A DNA stretch of 29,094 nucleotides from the IMG/VR virus record IMGVR_UViG_3300021093_005174, positions 1 through 29,094 of that record; one strand, written 5' to 3'. Made by a program: the position numbers and the translations under genes. Numbering within the stretch: position 1 is the stretch's first letter; each line of letters opens with the position of its first letter. The notes under the pieces were generated by a model that saw only the letters and a program-made list of their open reading frames with translations, was not told where the DNA came from and ran no database searches. Shown here piece by piece: positions 20,786-29,094 of this stretch. This stretch comes from a virus.

Positions 20786-21145
20786 ATGGGTTCACCAGCA
20801 TTTTTCAAAGATGCCCTTTGTCGTGGATTAGATCCGGGTCTGTTTTATTTGGAGCCCGGTGACCCTGGAATCTCTACGGCGATAGCGGTATGCAGAGAGT
20901 GTCAGGTAAGAATGGAATGCCTGATTTACGCCATCGACTCAAATGAAACAGAGTTTGGAATCTGGGGCGGAGTTTCGCCACGTCTCCGTCGCCCCACGAA
21001 ATCTAAGGCGACCATTACTAAGGTTGGCGATGAGATTACCTCCCGTGAAGCCGAAGAGGCAAGAAAAGCATCACTACGAAAAGCCTTTCAGCTAGGAGGC
21101 GGAGCCGAACCCGGAGCGAAACTCGCCTCCGAACGGGATATATAA
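20786..21145 (+). CDS. WhiB-family iron-sulfur regulator no. 3
   Basis: The ATG at 20786 has TAGGAGGG upstream, a very strong ribosome site; the longer frame from TTG at 20741 would start on the promoter itself. The 119-residue protein has Cys12, then 36, 39 and 45 (C-x2-C-x5-C), and GIWGG at 58-62, followed by a long basic and charged tail (RRPTKSKATI, REAEEARKASLRKAF) absent from the other two WhiB proteins. The tail could bind DNA. It overlaps the deaminase start by one base (TAATG), so the two are co-expressed. Confidence 0.9.
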   Translation: MGSPAFFKDALCRGLDPGLFYLEPGDPGISTAIAVCRECQVRMECLIYAIDSNETEFGIWGGVSPRLRRPTKSKATITKVGDEITSREAEEARKASLRKAFQLGGGAEPGAKLASERDI

Positions 21146-21585
21146 TGCTTTCTACTTCAGAGCTGAAGTGGCTAACCTATGCCGTAGACGAGTGCTCCAA
21201 TGCGTCTCACTCCCAGTGGAGGGTTGGTGCTGTTCTGGTAAAGGGTGGACGTGTGCTTTCCGTTGGCGTCAACAGATACAGGAATCATCCGTCTAAGGTC
21301 GAAGTGGGGGATGTTTCTTACCACGCCGAAGAGGTGGCCATGCGCAAAGCCGGGGACCCATCTGGAGCAACAATATATGTTGCGCGACTCACCAGGAGCG
21401 GAGAAATAGGCTTAGCCAGACCATGCGCCAGATGTCAGGCTATGCTCATTGAGAACGGGGTCTACATGGCAATATGGACAGAGCCTACGGGTTGGGGAAA
21501 ATCACGAATTAGCAGGTTGATACATGAGCGGTATTCAGAGAAATCAGAACGGCCAGCAGGCATCCACCCTCTACTTGCTCGATGA
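21145..21585 (+). CDS. cytidine/deoxycytidylate-deaminase-fold enzyme
   Basis: This is a 146-residue protein. The zinc site is complete: HAE at 60-62 (SYHAEEVAMRKAG) and PCARC at 93-97 (RPCARCQAMLIENGV). The N-terminal part has SQWRVGAVLVKGGRVLSVGVNRYRNHP, like dCMP deaminases and related enzymes. The Glu activates water for deamination of a cytosine base. Next to the class II RNR it most likely supplies dUMP for thymidylate, but the substrate is not proven. It is somewhat short for a dCMP deaminase and has no clear allosteric insert. It overlaps the SNF2 gene by 62 bases. Confidence 0.85.
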   Translation: MLSTSELKWLTYAVDECSNASHSQWRVGAVLVKGGRVLSVGVNRYRNHPSKVEVGDVSYHAEEVAMRKAGDPSGATIYVARLTRSGEIGLARPCARCQAMLIENGVYMAIWTEPTGWGKSRISRLIHERYSEKSERPAGIHPLLAR

Positions 21586-23506
21586 TTTTCTTGTCCTTGA
21601 TTTCCCATTTGATGAATCTCGGGTGAATCAGATAAAGAAAATCCAAGGAGCTAAATGGGATAAGCTCGGAAAAGTTTGGCGAGTGCCAGTTTCAAGCCTT
21701 GAACGTGCTCGCGAATTCGCGCTACAGCACGATTTTCAAATTAGCAACGAGGTGCTGGCCTTCAATATGCCCTTACATCTAAACCCCGGTGATGGCATCA
21801 GTGTCGACGGCGACTATTTTATACTTTCATTTAAATACGACCAAGTAATGGTTCGATCAGTAAAGCAGATTGATGGAATTACATGGGACGCCGATACGAA
21901 GGCGTGGAGGGCTCCACTTTCCGCTTCTCAATCCGTTATCAAATGGGCAAACACTTTTCGTCAAGAGCTCAGCGATGATGTTATGAGTGTCGCTAACGGA
22001 ATTGTGGCCGAACTTTCTGCCCTCCGTGAGGCAAGTCGATCCACTGATGCTGAAATTAATATAACTACACTCAATGGGTCGTTGCTTCCCTATCAGCGTG
22101 CGGGTATTGCCTATGCCGCCAATGCGCGCAGATCCTTTATTGCTGACGAGATGGGTTTGGGCAAGACCCTGCAGGCGATGGCCACCCTTGAGTACCTTCA
22201 TCAGGATTATGAGAACTTCAATGGATTTCCCTCATATCCAGCAGTAGTCGTATGCCCACCAAATCTGGTTTTAAACTGGAAAAATGAATACAATAGATTT
22301 TTCCCAGAACGCATTGTTGAAGTTTGCCTCAACCGCAAGCAGATTCCTATGTTCGGAACATACGACGTTGTCGTTATCGGGTATAGCAATCTGGCCGCAT
22401 GGGAAAAGAATTTAATGAAACATAACGCATATGTTTTTGATGAGTCTCATTACTGTAAATCAATGGACGCGCAACGAACTAGGGCCGCCCGCAAAATCGT
22501 CAAATCCGCATCAGCATCTGCTGTTGTGTTGTGTCTAACGGGGACACCAGTGACAAATAGGCCAGCAGAATACGCCCCACAGTTAGATATTATTGGGCGT
22601 CTAGATAAGTTTGGTGGATTGTGGGGTTTTTATCGAAGGTACTGCGCGGCCTACAGAGACAAGTGGGGGCAGTGGCACCTCGAAGGCAACTCGAATCTAG
22701 AGGAACTCAACGACAAGCTTCGCTCAACATGCTATATACGACGCACAAAAGACCAGGTCATGCAAGACCTACCCCCAGTTGTCCATAATCCACTTCTGGT
22801 TGATGGCAACCCTTCAATTATGAAGGAATATTCGCGAGCCCAGGCAGATATCGTAAACTATCTAGTTGAGCAGGCCAAGAGGATAGCCGCAGAAATGGGA
22901 CTTCCTGTTGGTAATGCCGCAGTAAAGGCAAGACTAAAAGCGGAGGCCCACGACCATCTTCTCCGAATAAGTGTATTGCGAAAAATCGCCGCCAAAGCAA
23001 AAATGGACATGGTTCACGAGTGGATTGACGAACGTATCTCTGAGGGACGCAAGGTAGTTGTTGCGGCACATCATCGAGAAATTGTGAATGAACTTGCAGA
23101 CAAATATGGTGGTCTCAAGATACAGGGACAAATGGATGTTCAAACCGTCGAAGACATGAAGTACAAATTTCAAACAGCTTCATGCGAAGATGCGCCTGTC
23201 ATCGTTCTGTCTATTCAGGCAGCAAAGACCGGGCATACACTCACTGCTTCTCAAGATGTTCTTTTTGTTGAATTACCGTGGACACCCGCCGACGTAGACC
23301 AGACATACAGCAGGTGTCACAGAATTGGGCAAAAAGGTTCAGTCACCGCAACCTACATGATGACCAATGGGACCATCGACCAAGAAATATATTCACTAAT
23401 CGATAAAAAACGATCTGTTATTGATATTGCCGTTGACGGTGATACAGTATTTGATTCAACGGATGCAACAAACATTATATTTAGTTTGCTGGATTCTGCC
23501 CCCTAG
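21524..23506 (+). CDS. SNF2-family helicase with two HARP-like domains (SMARCAL1-like)
   Basis: This is a 660-residue protein. Two copies of a HARP-like block start the protein: LDFPFDESRVNQIKKI with WRVPVSSL (about 25-58), and LSFKYDQVMVRSVKQI with WRAPLSAS (about 101-135). The ATPase has DEMGLGKT (208-215), VVVCPPNLVLNW, DESH (306-309), LTGTP (338-342) and, late, SRCHRIGQKG, the SNF2 motif VI. SNF2 proteins move along double-stranded DNA; those with HARP domains (SMARCAL1) re-anneal strands at stalled forks. A role in protecting or restarting phage forks is inferred. ATG at 21524 is preceded by AGCAGGTTGATAC, a moderate ribosome site. Confidence 0.9.
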   Translation: MSGIQRNQNGQQASTLYLLDDFLVLDFPFDESRVNQIKKIQGAKWDKLGKVWRVPVSSLERAREFALQHDFQISNEVLAFNMPLHLNPGDGISVDGDYFILSFKYDQVMVRSVKQIDGITWDADTKAWRAPLSASQSVIKWANTFRQELSDDVMSVANGIVAELSALREASRSTDAEINITTLNGSLLPYQRAGIAYAANARRSFIADEMGLGKTLQAMATLEYLHQDYENFNGFPSYPAVVVCPPNLVLNWKNEYNRFFPERIVEVCLNRKQIPMFGTYDVVVIGYSNLAAWEKNLMKHNAYVFDESHYCKSMDAQRTRAARKIVKSASASAVVLCLTGTPVTNRPAEYAPQLDIIGRLDKFGGLWGFYRRYCAAYRDKWGQWHLEGNSNLEELNDKLRSTCYIRRTKDQVMQDLPPVVHNPLLVDGNPSIMKEYSRAQADIVNYLVEQAKRIAAEMGLPVGNAAVKARLKAEAHDHLLRISVLRKIAAKAKMDMVHEWIDERISEGRKVVVAAHHREIVNELADKYGGLKIQGQMDVQTVEDMKYKFQTASCEDAPVIVLSIQAAKTGHTLTASQDVLFVELPWTPADVDQTYSRCHRIGQKGSVTATYMMTNGTIDQEIYSLIDKKRSVIDIAVDGDTVFDSTDATNIIFSLLDSAP

Positions 23507-23543
23507 GGTTGCATCGTTGTTTTTTGGCGCTAACATGGCCCTG

Positions 23544-23606
23544 GGAGGTCACCCCTACCTCCGCGTGCGTTGAGCCCCTGCCCACCCCCCTCCGCGGCAG
23601 GGGCTC
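23544..23606. terminator. two GC-rich hairpins between convergent genes
   Basis: GGAGGT (23544-23549) pairs with ACCTCC (23557-23562). GAGCCCCTGCC (23572-23582) pairs with GGCAGGGGCTC (23596-23606) around a 13-base C-rich loop. They lie between convergent genes and probably end transcripts from both sides, but there is no T-run on either strand, so this is not a textbook intrinsic terminator. Confidence 0.55.
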
Positions 23607-23611
23607 CGCAT

Positions 23612-23995
23612 TTACGTCAGTGATTTACAAAAGACCATAGTTACATCTAATTCGTTCGCTTGTTGTATTGCTGCGACAATCTCGGAATCGAAAAAATCAG
23701 TTGGCGCAATGTTGACAGATTTGATTTCGTATTCTTGGATCAGATCAAAAATGGTTGCGATTATGTCGTGACCAGACTTCGGACGAGAAACGATAATTTT
23801 CTGATTATTTAGAGTAGTAAAAACCAATCCCGCTTCGGGAAAACAGTTCGCCAAAAACATCATCTGGGCTACTTGACAAATATCTGGAACAGCAATAGTC
23901 GCCTGTTTTGGGGCATTACCACTGTCGTCTACGAAAAATACTAGAGCATCAGCCGGATTAGAAAACACAGATACATCTTTTATATCGATTTTCAC
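23612..23995 (-). CDS. hypothetical protein
   Basis: The GTG at 23995 is favoured: it overlaps the upstream stop (GTGA) and has GTGAGG five bases ahead. This gives 127 residues; TTG at 24013 would add six. The protein is soluble and mixed alpha/beta (LVFFVDDSGNAPKQ, AGLVFTTLNNQKIIVSRPK, DIIATIFDLIQEYEIKSVNI). No motif is recognised. It is co-translated with the RHH-zinc gene upstream and so may work with it. Confidence 0.6.
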   Translation of the reverse strand: MKIDIKDVSVFSNPADALVFFVDDSGNAPKQATIAVPDICQVAQMMFLANCFPEAGLVFTTLNNQKIIVSRPKSGHDIIATIFDLIQEYEIKSVNIAPTDFFDSEIVAAIQQANELDVTMVFCKSLT

Positions 23996-24333
23996 TTGAT
24001 CCTCACATTGCAAGTTTCACAAAACTCCATATTTTGAAATTCACTTACAACCATATCGCATGATAGTTTTCCGCATGGCATTAGAACTTGCTCACCCCTC
24101 AAGTATGCTTCCAATTCTGTCCTAGTATCAGGGACGGCGAACTGAGCAGAACCAGGCTGAGGAATTCCGCGCTCAGAGCGCATGTGTTCCCAGACGCAAT
24201 ACATTACATACTGTGAAAGCGGCATTTTGTGTTTTCGCGCAGCGTCTACTATTTCGTTTTTAACCGACCCCTTGACCCGTAGGACAATATTGCATAAGTG
24301 ATTTATGTGTCTAGTCTTTGAAGCCTTTTTCAT
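23992..24333 (-). CDS. RHH-like DNA-binding protein with C-terminal zinc site (second of its kind)
   Basis: This is a 113-residue protein. Residues 15-52 (NIVLRVKGSVKNEIVDAARKH, then MPLSQYVMYCVWEHM) fit a ribbon-helix-helix domain. The end has CGKLSC (87-92) and CETC (105-108), a likely zinc site. It has the same two-part plan as the gene at 14044-14367, though sequence identity is low. The ribosome site AAGGA stands well before the ATG. It overlaps the next gene (GTGA), forming a two-gene unit. The 91 bases to the giant gene hold no further ORF. Confidence 0.7.
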   Translation of the reverse strand: MKKASKTRHINHLCNIVLRVKGSVKNEIVDAARKHKMPLSQYVMYCVWEHMRSERGIPQPGSAQFAVPDTRTELEAYLRGEQVLMPCGKLSCDMVVSEFQNMEFCETCNVRIK

Positions 24334-24424
24334 CCAATTAGTCCTTAGCCAGGTTCGTCAACATCATTAAATTACAACATCCAGGTCGCGTAATTAGCAA
24401 ATAAAATACTTGATGTGCTTCTAT

Positions 24425-27400
24425 CTATAAAACTCTCAAAACGCGCTCTTTAAACATTTCAATAAGCGATCCGGTTGTAAATACATCGCTATCAAACATT
24501 CTCAATATGAAGTTGGGCGATAGCCTCCACCAGTATGGTGGTGTCATCATCGCACTGCGATAATCCACTGCACTGTGCGGCACAGCATTTTCTATGAACC
24601 AATTCGGTTGCCCTTGGTGAATCCCAACACTGACGCCGCCTTCATACTCTGGGTAATTTTCTGGAACTTCAACTTTGGCCAAATACGCTACTCGCCTATC
24701 GACCGCATCCGCAGAGTAATGACGACCACCAGGGAAGATACGAGTCTCATAGGTGTCTGATCCATTGTGTTGTCGCCCAACATCACCTAGTGCTTTAACA
24801 ACATCACTGCTATTTGAATTATCTGCCGCCAGATTGACAACTTTTCCACTTTTCATTGGGATTACCAGCGGCTCGCCTGGCTTGGGCGTCAGGTAGGTGT
24901 CGACGGCATATAGGTTGTCAAGTGATCCAGGATTTGCGTCCAATACGTCACGTAGTGGTACGATAATTACGTAAGTATCTCCATCAACAGTCCTCATCTC
25001 ATGCGGCTGAGCAAGATGATTTAGCGCGAAGTGGATTGTCTCTCTCTGCACAACGTCAACGAGCCTTCCCGTGATTGGGTCAATCATTGGCTTGCCCGTA
25101 TTTCGGTCGATTGGCGAATATTCAGACACAGGACGTAGAACAATGTTCCCGCCTTCATCAAATGTCGGCTGATAAGACGTTTGGTGTACCAAAAAAAGAT
25201 CGTCTATTCCTGCTGGACGGAAAATGGCTTCGCCGTTGGCGGCGCTGCCCGCATTCACCAAATAATCGGCACCATCATATTTCCAGTTAAAATCTTGTGG
25301 ATCATCGCCCATGAACGATAGCAGATTTAATTTCTCTTTCTTTCGTTCCTGGATCATTTTCTCACGAGCAACTGAAGCTAGACGCTCAAGCTCCTGCATC
25401 GCCTCGACGTCACCGCGTGATGCCGAATACAGTAAGGCTGCAACCAGACCAAGATTTTTATTAGTGCCGTCAGATTCGATCCCCTGTCCCTGCATGGCGT
25501 CAAAAAATATCCTTGCATACGATTGTCCCAGTGAGGAATCTGCGCCGTGTCCAGTTATCAGGTATGGGTTGACCGGAATAATCTCAACGTCTTCGTCTAC
25601 GAAGTCTGGATCAAACCTCCCAAGACCCTTGGTGCCAAATGCGATACGTTTGCCGTCAACATCATAAACCGGCAATGAATACTGAGAAGTGGCGTCCCTA
25701 GTCGGGTCAGGGACCCCACCCTCATTGGGATACCATTGGCTAAGTTGCGCAAATTCAAGGGAGTCCAGTACTTCGATTGGCTTGTTGCTGACTTTGCCAA
25801 TGCGCGTCTGTGACTTACTACCACTGTTGACTTCGTTCCCTTTCGTACTCCTGAGGCGCCGTAATCCGCCGAGACCATCAGTCACGGAGCGAACAACATC
25901 TAGCGGTAGATCAAACTCTCTACTGAGCGATGCCATGGTGTCGGTATCTCGTAAATTATTTTGCACATGATCTGCTAAATCCTGTTCTGCGCCTTGGGCA
26001 CGATTGACTTTTCGCCCAGATGCTTTTGCGCCAGAAGCAGCACGCAAACTTCTAAGACCACCGAGTTTCTCAGACTCATATTTAACAAGATTTTCCGAGA
26101 GACCGAATTCATCAGCCAGCGAAGCAATAGTATCTTCTTCTCTTAGACTAGTAGTCAAGCGTTCACGCAATGCGCTAGTTTGCGGTCCGGACGGACGCGA
26201 CGCTGTTGATTCACTTACACCAGAGTTCAATCTTGTTCTATTGCGAAGCTTTCTCAGACCACCGAGTTTATTAACTAGATAAATTGCCCCACCAAACGTT
26301 ACACCGAATTCACTAGCAAGCGATTCTATTGTGTCGGTATCACGCAAGGAGCTGGTCAGATGCTGTTCAAGCTTTTGTATTCCCTCATCTGCTGTCCGAT
26401 TACTATTTGGCACAATGCCCCTATCGGAACGCAGCTTACTAATTCCACCCATCCTATTAATAATCGACCGAGCCCTTCCCACCGGCATATTGAATCTTTT
26501 GGCCAAAGATGAGGCAGTATCATCGGAACTTAATCCTTCTAATAGATAGTTTTCGAGCTCCGATGTTCCAGTCAAACGCTGCTGACCACGATTTCCTATC
26601 TTTATTCCACGATTCCGCCTAAGTTTTGGAAGGCCGCCCATTCGTAGAACTATGTTTTGTAATTCCTGTGGCGAAATATTGAACCTCTCAACAATCGTTT
26701 CAATTGTATCTTCGCCTGTTAAATCGTTTGCCAGATATTTTTCGATGTCTGTTCTCGAAGTACGCGACTTACTGCCGGGACCGATTTCAATTGGCGAATC
26801 GACCATGTCGTCGTCTGGGCGCGACTCAACGTCCAAGACCGTACGCGCGATACTGTCCAACCCCTTCTTTCTTGCAGCAATCGAAACAGCATGACTAATC
26901 AAGTCTTGGGCCAAATTAGATATTTCATCATTATCTTCGTCCAAGTCAATAAAGTTGTCGTCAATCGTAACGTAGTATCCAACGTCACTAATCAGATTAT
27001 TAATTTGATATACCGTGTCCAGTAGCGACTTTGTACTTGGTGCCAAAATCAACATTTCTCTAAGTGCCCTTGTGTCAACATTCAGCATTTCTAAAATGTT
27101 GCCCATTTCATCATCTGTAAAGTTAAATTGCTCAGATATGCGGCTGCGGTTCCCAGTCATTTCAAGCCCGATGATTTTCTTTGCAAGTGAAGACGCTTGT
27201 CTGGCGATATCGGCTGTTCGATGATTCTCAATCATTAAGCCAAGCGACTTAGTAATCTCCCTGATCTCGGCATCTATGCCTTCGCCTATATCCTCAAGCT
27301 GCGAGTGTCGAGCATCATTTTCTTCAAACATTTCGTCATCGATATCTGAAAGCTTTGATTCGAGATATCTAAGTTGATCTTCAACGTTTTTTCGTGCCCG

Positions 27401-29094
27401 AATCAGGTCCTTAATCCTTTCGATCACCAGATCGCCACGACCACGACCCACGTCGGACATAGTTCGCGCAGCTACGGAAGCAATACGCGAACTCGTTTGA
27501 CTTCTAGAACCACTGACCGAAGAATCCGTTCGGTTTTGCTTTGCAGACATCTCCGCAATAAGGCGTTTAAATGGAGACCGAGGAAATGGTCTGGCCAGAT
27601 TGTTTATTGGATCCTGAACAACAATCTCACCGCGCCTACGCGACCGCTCTTCACTCTGCTGGGCAGCAATATCCCTTTGAGCTGCGTTTAACTCAAAATC
27701 AGCAGTCGTTTTTTCCAAACTAGCTTCGTCTTCGTTTTTCTGGCGCTCGCCTTCTGGGCGCAGGTTCACCCCTCTGGCCCTCAGCACGTGGTGGGGGGCG
27801 GTTTCGGCCACTACGTCGGATAACAAAGAGTCAGAAGATGCGTTCAGTGGAATCGTTCTGCTGGTCTTGGACTTACTTCCATTAATCGGTCGTCCATTTT
27901 CATCACTTGGATCAATCAGTTCGATGAGTTCAGAACTTGAGACCCTTGCGTACAGCGATGGGCTATCAAAAAAAAGGTCACCGTCGTCAATCTCCTCACG
28001 GATATCTTCAAGGTCTGAATCGGGCAAATCGGATTTCGATGCTGTATCGACCTGGAGATTAAGAAGACGTGTCCTACTAAATAATAGATCAATCAGCATT
28101 CTTTTTTTATCTTTTTCGCTAATATCAGGATTATGGTAAACCCTGCGCGCAGCACCAACCATAGCCGCCCATTCGCCATGTCTATCGAAGCTACGACCAG
28201 TTGCCAGATGTTCGAATACGTCATGTGTATTGAACATAGGATCAAACATGCGCGCTAAAACCATGTCAAGAATATTTTGTGGTATCTGCCATTCAATCTT
28301 CCCCGTCAGGAAGATCGCTATTGGACTTACTGCGTTGGACTTCCCATCTTCAGTTAACAGGCCCCCGGCTGGAAATAGTTCATCAAACAATGAGCCATAG
28401 TTGAACCCAAGCCTTGCCCCTGAAGCATATTTCCAAAACGACAGGGCCCACTCATGTGAGTCATCATCTGGATCTCTATCCCCGAATTCCCGCAATTTTT
28501 CTATCATTGCCCGTATTTGATCCACTGAAGGTGCTTCTACCTTGGACCAATTTCTGTCCATTGGAATACCTGTTGAATACAGGGGGTGTGGATCAAAGGT
28601 AATCATCGGTATTCCATTGGAGGAAATAGATACCTTAAACGATTTGAGCATTTTTAGAGCCTGCTCCGTTGAAAGACCAGGATGAGTCCACTCCGGAACT
28701 TCTCCCCGCTCAAGCATGTTGATTACTGATCGAATAGTGTCCAGGCTTTCCGGCAAGGCATCTGAAAGAATTTTCTTCTGTTCGGGAGTAAGGTCTGTTC
28801 GATCTAGGTCAAATGCGGCTTCTTGGCCTATTAATTCAATCGGACCGCTGGGAGCACCAGACCCGTTAAGGTGATGTCGTGCGGTTTCTGCTGATATCGC
28901 ATCAATCTGCTCGGCGCTAAAGTCGCGCATTGGGGTGGAGCGACCGGTGGTTGATTTGCTTCCAACTATTGATGATTCTTCATCACGAGGTGGGGAAAAA
29001 TATCGAAGCAGTTCCTCCCCAGTGAATGCTGCAGATACGTAACCGCGTGAGGGTTTGTTGGATTCAGAAGTTAGTTGCCTCAATCTGTCGAATA
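24425..29094 (-). CDS. giant modular phage protein with five HTH-like repeats (5' end outside the window)
   Basis: More than 1,555 residues are visible; the frame is open at the right edge with no start inside, so the N-terminus is missing. Five repeats of about 60 residues (about 25835-26757) share L-x3-L, D-T-I/A-x-S-L-A-x-x-F, then L/M-G-G-L-x-x-LR, like repeated helix-turn-helix units. A motif GSKS/GSRS-x-T occurs five times (near 28950, 27870, 27500, 26765, 25815), twice before A-E-T-A-x-HH. The C-terminal region (about 24440-25750) has RETIHFALNHLAQPHEM, VIIVPLRDVLDANPG and PGGRHYSADAVD, a globular domain I cannot name. Proteins this size in phages are often injected or virion-associated. 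A function is not claimed. Confidence 0.8.
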   Translation of the reverse strand, partial: FDRLRQLTSESNKPSRGYVSAAFTGEELLRYFSPPRDEESSIVGSKSTTGRSTPMRDFSAEQIDAISAETARHHLNGSGAPSGPIELIGQEAAFDLDRTDLTPEQKKILSDALPESLDTIRSVINMLERGEVPEWTHPGLSTEQALKMLKSFKVSISSNGIPMITFDPHPLYSTGIPMDRNWSKVEAPSVDQIRAMIEKLREFGDRDPDDDSHEWALSFWKYASGARLGFNYGSLFDELFPAGGLLTEDGKSNAVSPIAIFLTGKIEWQIPQNILDMVLARMFDPMFNTHDVFEHLATGRSFDRHGEWAAMVGAARRVYHNPDISEKDKKRMLIDLLFSRTRLLNLQVDTASKSDLPDSDLEDIREEIDDGDLFFDSPSLYARVSSSELIELIDPSDENGRPINGSKSKTSRTIPLNASSDSLLSDVVAETAPHHVLRARGVNLRPEGERQKNEDEASLEKTTADFELNAAQRDIAAQQSEERSRRRGEIVVQDPINNLARPFPRSPFKRLIAEMSAKQNRTDSSVSGSRSQTSSRIASVAARTMSDVGRGRGDLVIERIKDLIRARKNVEDQLRYLESKLSDIDDEMFEENDARHSQLEDIGEGIDAEIREITKSLGLMIENHRTADIARQASSLAKKIIGLEMTGNRSRISEQFNFTDDEMGNILEMLNVDTRALREMLILAPSTKSLLDTVYQINNLISDVGYYVTIDDNFIDLDEDNDEISNLAQDLISHAVSIAARKKGLDSIARTVLDVESRPDDDMVDSPIEIGPGSKSRTSRTDIEKYLANDLTGEDTIETIVERFNISPQELQNIVLRMGGLPKLRRNRGIKIGNRGQQRLTGTSELENYLLEGLSSDDTASSLAKRFNMPVGRARSIINRMGGISKLRSDRGIVPNSNRTADEGIQKLEQHLTSSLRDTDTIESLASEFGVTFGGAIYLVNKLGGLRKLRNRTRLNSGVSESTASRPSGPQTSALRERLTTSLREEDTIASLADEFGLSENLVKYESEKLGGLRSLRAASGAKASGRKVNRAQGAEQDLADHVQNNLRDTDTMASLSREFDLPLDVVRSVTDGLGGLRRLRSTKGNEVNSGSKSQTRIGKVSNKPIEVLDSLEFAQLSQWYPNEGGVPDPTRDATSQYSLPVYDVDGKRIAFGTKGLGRFDPDFVDEDVEIIPVNPYLITGHGADSSLGQSYARIFFDAMQGQGIESDGTNKNLGLVAALLYSASRGDVEAMQELERLASVAREKMIQERKKEKLNLLSFMGDDPQDFNWKYDGADYLVNAGSAANGEAIFRPAGIDDLFLVHQTSYQPTFDEGGNIVLRPVSEYSPIDRNTGKPMIDPITGRLVDVVQRETIHFALNHLAQPHEMRTVDGDTYVIIVPLRDVLDANPGSLDNLYAVDTYLTPKPGEPLVIPMKSGKVVNLAADNSNSSDVVKALGDVGRQHNGSDTYETRIFPGGRHYSADAVDRRVAYLAKVEVPENYPEYEGGVSVGIHQGQPNWFIENAVPHSAVDYRSAMMTPPYWWRLSPNFILRMFDSDVFTTGSLIEMFKERVLRVL

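Noticed and set aside
1-29094. CRISPR arrays, insertion sequences, integrase or attachment site
   Set aside because: No regularly spaced repeats, transposase or recombinase motifs were found; the tRNA is a self-contained phage gene without a flanking integrase.

Overview
This window reads as part of the genome of a tailed phage (or prophage) of an actinobacterium, most likely from fresh water. The evidence is direct. Three separate genes encode WhiB-type four-cysteine proteins, a family confined to Actinobacteria and their phages. A proteasome-type Ntn hydrolase, a Gp88-like protein and a TIGR03299-like (DUF932) protein are typical of actinophages, and a sortase-type LPXTG surface protein points to a Gram-positive host. 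Genes are packed with ATGA/GTGA overlaps, convergent genes share stop-codon bases, and several genes appear to start on leaderless transcripts, as is common in Actinobacteria. No integrase, portal, major capsid, tail or large terminase gene lies in the window, so the structural module must be elsewhere.

Layout. 1-2859 (+): end of an endolysin-like gene with a peptidoglycan-binding repeat, then small lipoprotein and membrane genes (a lysis or holin-like cassette), an LPXTG surface protein, another holin-like protein and a conserved hypothetical. 2856-3495: two minus-strand winged-helix-like genes facing a divergent promoter region with an inverted repeat. 3496-6081 (+): a short conserved protein, a calcineurin-type phosphoesterase, a proteasome-like Ntn hydrolase, WhiB no. 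1 and a DUF305-like helical protein. 6078-10080 (-): a long leftward block with small hypotheticals, the DUF932 protein, small membrane ORFs, an HTH regulator, two tandem lysozyme/transglycosylase-like exported proteins and a small leader gene, driven by a canonical promoter at 10087-10114. 10270-14675 (+): replication block with SSB (own terminator), a zinc protein, WhiB no. 2, a primase-helicase fusion, a terminase-small-subunit-like HTH protein, an RHH-zinc protein and a zinc-ribbon protein. 14712-17437 (-): Gp88-like gene, zinc protein, small membrane or coiled-coil genes and an H1-like basic protein. 17529-23506 (+): a hypothetical, a tRNA with anticodon UAU, a conserved zinc-type protein, a class II (B12-dependent) ribonucleotide reductase, WhiB no. 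3, a cytidine-deaminase-fold enzyme and a HARP-SNF2 helicase. 23544-23606: two GC-rich hairpins between convergent genes. 23612-29094 (-): two small genes and a very large protein, open at the window edge, with five HTH-like repeats and a recurrent GSKS-type motif.

How the genes fit together. The RNR and the deaminase can supply deoxynucleotides. SSB, primase-helicase and the SNF2 enzyme act on replicating DNA. The WhiB, RHH, HTH and winged-helix proteins probably rewire or time transcription. The exported lysozyme-like proteins and the lysis cassette act on the cell wall. The LPXTG protein may alter the surface of the infected cell. The proteasome-like hydrolase, the DUF305 protein, the H1-like protein and the giant repeat protein are the least expected pieces.
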